From an uncultured Helicobacter sp. (GTDB taxonomy: Bacteria > Campylobacterota > Campylobacteria > Campylobacterales > Helicobacteraceae): a DNA stretch of 64,000 bases. Below are positions 8,365 to 15,514 of this stretch, in pieces. The notes below the pieces were generated by a model that saw only the letters and a program-made list of their open reading frames with translations, searched no databases and was not told the DNA's origin. The position numbers were made by a program, and so were the translations under genes. How positions within the stretch are numbered: the stretch's first letter is position 1; each line of letters opens with the position of its first letter. The DNA lies in the NCBI GenBank assembly GCA_944326445.1, contig CALVDZ010000006.1, forward strand, positions 1 through 64,000, given 5' to 3'.

Positions 8365-9489
8365 ATGCTAACTTTAGAAAATATCATAACATACACAAGA
8401 GAGTTTGGGGGCAAACACATCGCCCCCTACACCAAGCAAACCGATGAGGAGGGGCGATTCCCCAAAGAGAGCTTTGAGGCTCTCAAAAAAGAGGGCTTTA
8501 CCGCCCTGCTCGTGCCAAAAGAATATGGCGGGCTAGGCGGCGGGGCAGATGAGCATACCAAAGTGTGCTATGAGCTTGGGCGATTTTGCGCAACTAGCGC
8601 GTTATGCTATATGATGCACAATACCGCTGTGTATGCCATAAGCACCTTTGGGAGTGAGGGGCTAAAAGAGGAGATTCTAAGCAGAGTAGCCAAGGGGGAG
8701 ATACTCCTCGCACTTGCCTATAGTGAGAGTGGAAGCGGGACGCACTTTGGCGCGCCTGATATTACCGAGCGTAGCGAGGGGGGATATAGAATCCTAAAGG
8801 GGCGCAAAAGCTTTGTCACCTCGGCAGAATATGCGGATTACTACCTCACCTACACAAATTCCTGCAAAAAGGCAGGCGCGTATAACTCGTGGCTTGTGGA
8901 TTCTACGCTTCCGGGCGTTGTGACAGAGCAGGGCACTTGGAATGGGCTTGGCATGCGCGGGAACAACTCTAAGCCTGTGCAATACAATAATGTGCGTGTG
9001 GCAGAGCGGTTTTTGCTCGGGAGTGATGGCGATGGCGAGGCGCACTCGGGTGCGTTGATAATGTATTTTATCATCGGGCTTGGTGCGGTGTATAGCGGGC
9101 TGGGCGAGGCGATATATAGCTGCGCCCTAGAGCATACAAAGGGGAGAAAATACACAAGCGGCGGGGCTTTAAGCGATATTGAGCTAGTGAAGATTCACTT
9201 GGCGGATATGTATGCTAAAGTCCAAAGTGCGATAGGCCTCACGGTGGAGGCGGCAAGGAGCTTGGATACTAAGGAGAGCGATGCTGCGCTTAAAGTCTTT
9301 GCGTGTCGGATTAATGCCATTCATAATGTGATGGATGTCGCCTCCTTGGCTATGCGGCTAGGTGGGGGTAAGGCGTATAGCAAGCATTTGCCACTAGAGC
9401 GGTATTTGCGCGATGCGTATGCCTCGCAGGTGATGGCGCCAAGCCTTGATGTGTTGAAAGTGTGGCTAGGGAATGCCGTTACGGCATAA
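8365..9489 (+). CDS. Acyl-CoA dehydrogenase-like flavoprotein (SfnB/DszC-like group)
   Basis: 374 residues with the three ACAD domains: N-terminal helices (about 1-115), the beta domain with YSESGSGTHFGAP and KGRKSFVTSAEYADYYL (about 115-215), and a C-terminal helical domain. The end LRDAYASQVMAPSLDVLKVWLG lacks the catalytic Glu-Gly of fatty-acid dehydrogenases and matches the MAPSxDVL signature of flavin-dependent monooxygenase/desulfurisation relatives. AAGGAGC precedes the ATG. The neighbours (TusA-like diiron protein and PhnD-like binding protein) point to oxidative processing of a small organosulfur or organophosphorus compound rather than beta-oxidation. This is inference. Confidence 0.7.
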   Translation: MLTLENIITYTREFGGKHIAPYTKQTDEEGRFPKESFEALKKEGFTALLVPKEYGGLGGGADEHTKVCYELGRFCATSALCYMMHNTAVYAISTFGSEGLKEEILSRVAKGEILLALAYSESGSGTHFGAPDITERSEGGYRILKGRKSFVTSAEYADYYLTYTNSCKKAGAYNSWLVDSTLPGVVTEQGTWNGLGMRGNNSKPVQYNNVRVAERFLLGSDGDGEAHSGALIMYFIIGLGAVYSGLGEAIYSCALEHTKGRKYTSGGALSDIELVKIHLADMYAKVQSAIGLTVEAARSLDTKESDAALKVFACRINAIHNVMDVASLAMRLGGGKAYSKHLPLERYLRDAYASQVMAPSLDVLKVWLGNAVTA

Positions 9490-9529
9490 AGAGAATCTAG
9501 AAATTAAGAAATTCGGCTTGCACGCTAGT

Positions 9530-9665
9530 CTAGCTTGATTTGTTCGGTTCGGCTTAGGTCTCGCTTAGGTAACTCCCTTCGCCCCTCGCTTGATAACCCT
9601 AAAAAGTCGCTCCTTAGCTTGCTGTTGCGAGCATAAGCGAAGCAAAAAGCCGAATGCCTTAACCA
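9530..9665. repeat. Degenerate element-A-like sequence in a 200-bp spacer
   Basis: The gap between the ACAD-like gene and the PhnD-like gene holds short inverted words related to element A (TTGCGAGCATAAGCGAAGC) but no long match. AAAAAAGGAGCAAC at its end is the ribosome-binding site of the next gene. Confidence 0.35.
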
Positions 9666-9689
9666 AAAACAAAAAAAGGAGCAACATTT

Positions 9690-10568
9690 ATGAAAACACT
9701 ACTTCTAGGAGCCGTCGCTTATGACGCAAAAGTCGTGCCCATTTGGGACATTATCAGGGATTATGCCAATGCCTTTGGCTGCAAGTTAGATTATGTGCTT
9801 TTTAGCAATTATGAACGACAAGTGGAGTGGCTACTAAAGGGGTATATCGACATCGCGTGGAATACCAATGTCGCGTGGATACGCACCCTGCACGCCACAG
9901 AAGGCAAGGCAAGCGCACTACTTATGCGTGATAGCGATATTGACTTTACCACACATTTTGTAGCAAGAAAGAGCGATAGCCTTAAAAATCTTAGCGATTT
10001 AAGGGGCAAAACCTTTGGGCTGGGGAGCTTAGATTCTGCCCAAGCGGCGATTATGAGTATCTATTATCTCCAAAGAGAGAGCGGGCTGGGTATCGAGATA
10101 TTTAACTCTTACGCGGAATTTACACAAAAGGGGCGCAAGAGCGCGGATTCACTTGCCCTCATTCGCTACAACACGGATCTAGGCAAGCACGGCGACACGG
10201 GCGTGAGTGAGTTTGATGTGCTAGAGGCGATTAAAAAAGGGGAGCTAGATGCTGGGAGTATCGGCTCAAGCACATGGATTAGGATTCTCAGCCAAGGCGA
10301 GTATCCCGAGATTGGGAGCTTTTGGACTTCTCCGGGGTATTGTCATTGCAATTTTTCGGTATTGCCGAGCTTAGATTCTGAATCTAGGGAGCGATTTTGC
10401 GCTATGCTTTTGAGCCAAAATGACAAAAAGAGCGATCCGCTGATTGCTAAGATGATGCAAATGGAGGGACTCAATGCGTGGGTGAAAGTGGGGGCGCGTG
10501 AGTTGGCGGGGTATGAGGCGATTTATGAGGCGATGCGGGAGCAAAACCTGCTAGCAAACAACCTCTAA
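9690..10568 (+). CDS. PhnD-like substrate-binding-fold protein without signal peptide
   Basis: 292 residues matching the phosphate/phosphite/phosphonate periplasmic-binding-protein fold: LLLGAVAYDAKVVPIWDIIRDY at the N-terminus, LKGYIDIAWNTNVAWI, then LSDLRGKTFGLGSLDSAQA and LDAGSIGSSTW. The start has a strong AAGGAG and the first residues already belong to the fold, so there is no export signal and no lipobox. No permease or ATPase gene is adjacent. It may be a cytosolic sensor or enzyme using the solute-binding fold, as menaquinone-pathway MqnA/MqnD do. It probably works with the two upstream genes. Confidence 0.68.
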   Translation: MKTLLLGAVAYDAKVVPIWDIIRDYANAFGCKLDYVLFSNYERQVEWLLKGYIDIAWNTNVAWIRTLHATEGKASALLMRDSDIDFTTHFVARKSDSLKNLSDLRGKTFGLGSLDSAQAAIMSIYYLQRESGLGIEIFNSYAEFTQKGRKSADSLALIRYNTDLGKHGDTGVSEFDVLEAIKKGELDAGSIGSSTWIRILSQGEYPEIGSFWTSPGYCHCNFSVLPSLDSESRERFCAMLLSQNDKKSDPLIAKMMQMEGLNAWVKVGARELAGYEAIYEAMREQNLLANNL

Positions 10569-10662
10569 CCACACAATCCCTAACTTTGGGGAGCGGAATC
10601 TCATCACTTAGCGGGCTTTTGCGTTATAATAAGCATTATTCTACCACCACAAGGAGTTTGCA

Positions 10663-12813
10663 ATGCGAAGTGATGTGATTAAAAAAGGTTATCAGAGAGC
10701 GCCACATAGGAGTTTGCTGCGCGCTACGGGACTAACAGATGAGGACTTTAGCAAGCCCTTTATTGGCGTGGCAAATAGCTACATTGACATTATTCCCGGG
10801 CATTTTTTCCTCAACAAATACGCTGCGATAATCAAAGATGAGATACGCAAGGCAGGCGGCGTGCCATTTGAGTTTAACACCATTGGCGTAGATGATGGGA
10901 TTGCTATGGGGCATAATGGTATGCTCTACTCCCTGCCTAGCCGCGAGCTGATAGCTGATTGCATTGAAACGGTGATGAACGCACACTCGCTGGACGCGAT
11001 GATTTGCATTCCTAATTGCGATAAAATCGTGCCGGGTATGCTGATGGGGGCATTGCGGGTGAATGTGCCAACGATATTTGTAAGTGGTGGTCCTATGATG
11101 GCAGGGCGTTTGAGCGATGGCAGTGTGCTGGATCTCAACTCTGCGTTTGAGGCGGTGGGGGCGTATGAGAGTGGAAAGATCGATGAGAAGCGGCTACACG
11201 AGATAGAATGCAATGCATGTCCGGGCGGGGGGAGCTGTAGTGGTATGTTTACGGCTAATTCGATGAACACGCTCTGTGAGGCTATGGGCGTGGCGTTAGA
11301 GGGCAATGGCACGATACCCGCACTTACTAAAGAGCGAGAGGAGCTACTCAGGGCAGCGGCACGGCGGATTGTGGAGATTGCGCTAGATTCTGGGGAAAGC
11401 GAGCGGTTTAGATTCCGCAATATTTTAAATGCTAAAGCGGTGCATAATGCCTTTGTCGTGGATATGGCAATGGGTGGGAGCACTAATACCGTGCTGCATA
11501 TGCTGGCTATTGCTAAAGAAGCGGGCGTGGAGTTTAGTCTAGAATCTATCAATGCAATTGCTGCTAAAGTCGCACATATCGCTAAAATCGCCCCGGCGTT
11601 AAGTAGTGTGCATATGGAGGATATAAATCGTGCGGGAGGCGTATCGGCTGTGATAAATGAGATTTCTAAGCGTGGTAGTGTGGTAGATTATTGGATTGCA
11701 GGTTATTACAACAATGAAGAAGACGCACGATTGAGAATAAGTGGAAAATGGGAGTGGGATAAATATAATGAGAGTGGAAATATAAGAAAGTATGGAAAAT
11801 GCTTAGAAGAAATGAAAAAAGGCGATAAGATTCTAACCTATGCCTTTGGTCAGCAAAAATTTGATGGTATTTTTGAGATAATAGAGAATACAGAGGATTT
11901 AATCACTCTGCAACACATCAATGACTTAAATATAGACATAAACGATGTAAGTTTGGAAATAAAAAAATATTACAAAGAAAGTTATGGTTTTTTTGATAAG
12001 TATGGAGACACCATACAAGGCACATATTTTAAAACAAATAAAGAGCAGTTTAATGCAATTGTAGGACTAGATTCTATGGTGGTAAATTCCAGCAGCACCA
12101 AAGAGACAACGCAAAGCTTGTATTTAGACGCCCTCACAATCACGGGCGAAACCTTAGGGCAACGCATAGCAGGAGCAAAAATCACAGACACAAGCATAAT
12201 CCACACCAACGAGAACGCCTATTCCCCTGTGGGGGGACTAAAGATTCTCTTTGGGAATCTAGCTAAAGAAGGGGCCGTGCTCAAGGTTGCCGCAGTGGCA
12301 GAATCTATGAAAGAATTTAGGGGCAAGGCGCTTTGCTTTAACTCTCAAAGCGAGGCGATTAAGGGCATCGCTGGGGGTAAGGTAAAGGCGGGTAATGTCG
12401 TGGTTATCCGCTATGAGGGACCAAAGGGGGGTCCGGGAATGCAAGAAATGCTAAGCCCGACAAGTCTCATTATGGGTATGGGCTTAGGGGAAAGTGTGGC
12501 GTTAATCACCGATGGACGCTTTAGCGGGGCGACGCGTGGGGCGTGTATCGGGCATGTGAGCCCAGAGGCAGCGGAGGGTGGCTTGATAGCGTTGATAGAG
12601 GACGGCGATGAGATAGAGATTTCGGTTTCAAGAGGGGAGTTGAATCTACTTGTAGATTCTAAAGTTTTAGAATCTAGGCGGGAACAATGGCAGAAACAAG
12701 GAATGGCAAAGCAAATAATGAGCTCTAAAAACATCACAAGCAAATGGCTCAAGCGCTACTCTTTGCTAGTCTCAAATGCCGCAAATGGCGCGGTATTAAA
12801 AACGGAGTTGTGA
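10663..12813 (+). CDS. ilvD: Dihydroxy-acid dehydratase with large internal insertion
   Basis: IlvD dehydrates 2,3-dihydroxy acids in branched-chain amino-acid synthesis using an Fe-S cluster. Cluster cysteines are present (CIPNCDKIVPG near 107-117; NACPGGGSCSG near 184-194), as are the Mg-binding Lys/Asp regions and the C-terminal LITDGRFSGATRGACIGHVSPEA. The product is 716 residues against about 560 for the family. The excess is an AT-rich in-frame block of about 144 residues (342-485) between NEISKRGSVV and LYLDALTITGE, positions that are contiguous in normal IlvD. No splicing motifs are seen. AAGGAG precedes the ATG. A defence island starts 29 bp downstream. Whether the enzyme is active is unknown. 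Confidence 0.93.
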   Translation: MRSDVIKKGYQRAPHRSLLRATGLTDEDFSKPFIGVANSYIDIIPGHFFLNKYAAIIKDEIRKAGGVPFEFNTIGVDDGIAMGHNGMLYSLPSRELIADCIETVMNAHSLDAMICIPNCDKIVPGMLMGALRVNVPTIFVSGGPMMAGRLSDGSVLDLNSAFEAVGAYESGKIDEKRLHEIECNACPGGGSCSGMFTANSMNTLCEAMGVALEGNGTIPALTKEREELLRAAARRIVEIALDSGESERFRFRNILNAKAVHNAFVVDMAMGGSTNTVLHMLAIAKEAGVEFSLESINAIAAKVAHIAKIAPALSSVHMEDINRAGGVSAVINEISKRGSVVDYWIAGYYNNEEDARLRISGKWEWDKYNESGNIRKYGKCLEEMKKGDKILTYAFGQQKFDGIFEIIENTEDLITLQHINDLNIDINDVSLEIKKYYKESYGFFDKYGDTIQGTYFKTNKEQFNAIVGLDSMVVNSSSTKETTQSLYLDALTITGETLGQRIAGAKITDTSIIHTNENAYSPVGGLKILFGNLAKEGAVLKVAAVAESMKEFRGKALCFNSQSEAIKGIAGGKVKAGNVVVIRYEGPKGGPGMQEMLSPTSLIMGMGLGESVALITDGRFSGATRGACIGHVSPEAAEGGLIALIEDGDEIEISVSRGELNLLVDSKVLESRREQWQKQGMAKQIMSSKNITSKWLKRYSLLVSNAANGAVLKTEL
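11686..12117 (+). other. AT-rich in-frame insertion in ilvD, EVE/PUA-like domain
   Basis: This block of 144 codons is AT-rich and uses codons unlike the rest of ilvD. It reads DYWIAGYYNNEEDAR...SGKWEWDKY, then EEMKKGDKILTYAFGQ and, near the end, FKTNKEQFNAIVGL. The order YW-x-G, a later W-x-W, K-x-GD-x-I and a terminal YF-T/K-EQF-x-x-I resembles the EVE/PUA-like reader domain at the N-terminus of McrB-type and other restriction proteins. The assignment is from pattern only. The insert keeps the ilvD frame and contains no stop. Confidence 0.55.
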
Positions 12814-12841
12814 GAGATTGAAAAAGCAACAAGGGAAAACA

Positions 12842-13456
12842 ATGCTACCACAAATGCTGCTTGAAATGGTGGAATTTTTGAAAAAGCAAAATCTACATCT
12901 AAGCACTCAAAGTCGTGATGGGCGGATAAACTCGGCTTTTAATGAAGATGAGATTTTTAACCTCTTAGAGCAACATTTTAGTATTAATCGCCCTAATATG
13001 AGGGATTGGGTGGATTTTAGCTTCAGTGAAAATGAAGTTTTTATCCCTGTAAATATCAAGGTTAGCACGACAAAAACCACAGATAATCTTAACTGCAAAC
13101 TTGGAATCTACTATGCCCTCACAGGACAGATTCCGCCCTTTAACAATAGCGTATTTTGGGAGATGTATTTTAAGGCTTTAAGTGAGAATTTACAGTCAAA
13201 TACTGCCGATTACTACTTTTTGATTATCAATAAAGATAGTCCTAGTGATGTCTTTGCTACTTCTCTTAAAGGCTTAGAATCTATCAGTCCAAATGGCAAC
13301 AATCTGCCCTTTCAGGCAAAATGGGATAATAATCGTAGCTTTATACAAAGGGATTTCACACAGGCAAGAGATTTTATTTTACATACTTTTGAAGAGTCTT
13401 TGAAGCTAAGAGCTGATGCCTATCTCTCTTTTAGGAAGTATTTTTATGAATCTTAA
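12842..13456 (+). CDS. Putative type II restriction endonuclease
   Basis: About 204 residues from the ATG at 12842, which has AAGGGAAAACA ahead of it; a TTG eight codons earlier is less likely. The core RDWVDFSFSENEVFIPVNIKVSTTK fits a PD-(D/E)xK-like nuclease strand pair, with Asp near residue 59 and I-K-V in the second strand, where Asn replaces the usual acidic residue. It overlaps the next gene, an N6-adenine methyltransferase, by 11 bp, so the pair is read as a restriction-modification system. Specificity cannot be inferred. No family was firmly recognised. Confidence 0.6.
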   Translation: MLPQMLLEMVEFLKKQNLHLSTQSRDGRINSAFNEDEIFNLLEQHFSINRPNMRDWVDFSFSENEVFIPVNIKVSTTKTTDNLNCKLGIYYALTGQIPPFNNSVFWEMYFKALSENLQSNTADYYFLIINKDSPSDVFATSLKGLESISPNGNNLPFQAKWDNNRSFIQRDFTQARDFILHTFEESLKLRADAYLSFRKYFYES

Positions 13457-14720
13457 TGTAGAGCATTTGGGGCAGGTTTTTACCCCGCAACATGTAGTAG
13501 TAGATATGCTTGCTTTGGTAAAAAATAATGGTAGATTCTTAGAGCCTAGCTGTGGGAATGGGGCGTTTTTTACGCATTTGCCACAGCATAAAGTAGGGAT
13601 TGAAATAGATAGAAATGTGCTTACAGATTCTATGATAGCAAGGAATACAGAGAACGCACTACATACAGATTATGACGCACAAGCGATTATGAAAAATACC
13701 GCAGAATCTAAAAAGCACATAAGCACACACGACCCAATACTGCTTAACACCGACTTTTTTGCCTATCCTTTGCGTGAGAAATTTGACACAATTATTGGCA
13801 ATCCCCCGTATGTGCGGTATCAAGACATAGCCAAATCGACTAAGCTTTTATTGAAGGCGTATAGTCCCATCTTTGATTCTCGCTCCAATTTGTATCTTTT
13901 CTTTATCTACAAATGTATTTTGCACCTCAAGGATGGCGGCGAGCTTATCTTTATCACACCTAGGGATTTTCTCAAAAGCACGGCTAGTGTGAGGCTGAAT
14001 GAATTTTTGTTTGCACAAGGGAGTATTACGGACTTTTTAGACTTGGGAGATAAAAAGATTTTTGACAACGCACAGCCAAACTGTGCAATATGGCGATTTG
14101 AAAAGGGGAATTTTTCTCGCAATACCAAGTGCTTAAGGCAATTTTCCTGCATAAATGGGCAGCTCATTTTCACCAAAAATAGCTACACCATTCCCTTTTC
14201 TCATCTCTTTTTTGTCAAAGTCGGAGCGGTGAGCGGGGCAGATTCTATTTATGCAAATGAGGAGCATGGCAATGTGGAATTTGTGTATTCAAAGACTTGC
14301 AAAAGTGGCAAGACACGCAAGATGCTTTATGGAATCTCTGCTAAAGATTCTGCTTATTTACAACAACACAAAACGCAACTTTTACGCCGAAAAATAAAGA
14401 AATTTAGCGAAAGCAATTGGTGGGAATGGGGCAGAGACTACTATAAAAGTGATTTGCCTAGGATCTATGTCAATACCAAAACACGCAATAAAAGACCTTT
14501 TTTCTTGCACTCATGCAAGGCTTATGATGGCTCGATTTTAGCAATTTTTCCAAAGTTTGAGGTGGATTTTCAAGGCTTAAAAGAGCTATGTGAAAAGTTA
14601 AATAATGTCGATTGGCAAGAGCTTGGCTTTATCTGCGATGGACGCTATCTCTTTTCGCAAAGAAGCTTAGAATCTTGTGTGCTAGATTCACACTTTATTT
14701 TAATGCGACCTAGGAAATAG
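13446..14720 (+). CDS. N6-adenine DNA methyltransferase (TaqI/Eco57I-like)
   Basis: 424 residues from the ATG at 13446. LGQVFTPQHVV at the start, FLEPSCGNGAFF (motif I, SAM binding) and IIGNPPYVRYQ (motif IV, N-P-P-Y) define a class of N6-adenine methyltransferases with motifs in the order I-IV. The C-terminal half is probably the target-recognition domain. It overlaps the upstream nuclease gene by 11 bp and sits 8 bp before hamA. A methyltransferase paired with a separate nuclease suggests type II restriction-modification. Confidence 0.88.
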   Translation: MNLNVEHLGQVFTPQHVVVDMLALVKNNGRFLEPSCGNGAFFTHLPQHKVGIEIDRNVLTDSMIARNTENALHTDYDAQAIMKNTAESKKHISTHDPILLNTDFFAYPLREKFDTIIGNPPYVRYQDIAKSTKLLLKAYSPIFDSRSNLYLFFIYKCILHLKDGGELIFITPRDFLKSTASVRLNEFLFAQGSITDFLDLGDKKIFDNAQPNCAIWRFEKGNFSRNTKCLRQFSCINGQLIFTKNSYTIPFSHLFFVKVGAVSGADSIYANEEHGNVEFVYSKTCKSGKTRKMLYGISAKDSAYLQQHKTQLLRRKIKKFSESNWWEWGRDYYKSDLPRIYVNTKTRNKRPFFLHSCKAYDGSILAIFPKFEVDFQGLKELCEKLNNVDWQELGFICDGRYLFSQRSLESCVLDSHFILMRPRK

Positions 14721-14728
14721 TAAAAGAT

Positions 14729-15514
14729 ATGAATAACCCCTTATCTTACATTGTAGAACTATCACAAGATTCTGAAAAATGGAAAATTCATATTTGGGAG
14801 TTAAAAGATATTGATTCTCATATTGCCTACCTTATAAATGATAAAACCAAAAATATTATTGAAGGAAATAAAGATGTTAATGTAACTGCAGTTAAAAAGA
14901 GTTTTTTAAAATCATTAGATGGCAAGGATGAAAATAAAAAGATGGGTATTATAGCCGAGTTTTTTATGCATTTATATTTGCACCATGAAGGCTATAAGCA
15001 AAACTTTCTCTTTCAGAATCTTGAGGAAAATTCGATGAAAAAAGGTTTTGATGGAGTTTATTCTAAGAGTAATGTGATATGGGTTGCTGAGAGCAAATCG
15101 GGGAAGGGATACGGAAAACCCGAGGCAGAAAAACATAGAGATAAAATACAAGAAGCATATAATGGGCTAACAAATATGCTTCAAGGGAAAAATAATCCTT
15201 GGAGAAATGCATACAATCACGCCGCCCATAGAGATGTAGAATCTAGTGAGGATATAATAAGGCAGCTTAATCAACTTTCCCAAGAATTTGAGAGTGAAAA
15301 TTATTGTGCTACGGATGATATGAATATTATATTGCAATCAGTTATTTTCATAAATGATGAATGGGAAGCTATTGATAATGCTGCTATAAAACAAAAGGTA
15401 AGGCAATTAGCACAAAATTTTAAATACAAAGAGTTAGAAATAATATGCTTAACGAAAAAATCTGTGGATATTTTTATAGACTTTTTAAAGCAAGATATGG
15501 ATACAAATAAATGA
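14729..15514 (+). CDS. hamA: HamA-like nuclease subunit (DUF1837), Hachiman-type defence
   Basis: 261 residues. Residues about 98-120 read KKGFDGVYSKSNVIWVAESKSG, a D...E-x-K nuclease core in the position typical of DUF1837/HamA proteins. The rest is helical and charged with no export signal. Its stop overlaps the start of a DEAD/DEAH helicase gene by 4 bp (ATGA), the same arrangement as hamA-hamB in Hachiman systems, where HamB releases HamA to degrade DNA. The gene is much more AT-rich than ilvD or the flanking housekeeping genes, which suggests transfer. Family assignment is by motif and gene pairing, not by search. Confidence 0.7.
   Translation: MNNPLSYIVELSQDSEKWKIHIWELKDIDSHIAYLINDKTKNIIEGNKDVNVTAVKKSFLKSLDGKDENKKMGIIAEFFMHLYLHHEGYKQNFLFQNLEENSMKKGFDGVYSKSNVIWVAESKSGKGYGKPEAEKHRDKIQEAYNGLTNMLQGKNNPWRNAYNHAAHRDVESSEDIIRQLNQLSQEFESENYCATDDMNIILQSVIFINDEWEAIDNAAIKQKVRQLAQNFKYKELEIICLTKKSVDIFIDFLKQDMDTNK

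Noticed and set aside
10926..11552. Antisense frame of 208 codons opposite ilvD
   Set aside because: Shadow of a GC-rich gene; Ser/Pro/Ile-rich sequence with no start signal.
11686..12117. Intein in ilvD
   Set aside because: No Cys/Ser at the first position with block-A motif and no His-Asn before Cys/Ser/Thr at the end; the insert is too small and ends TTQS-LYLD.
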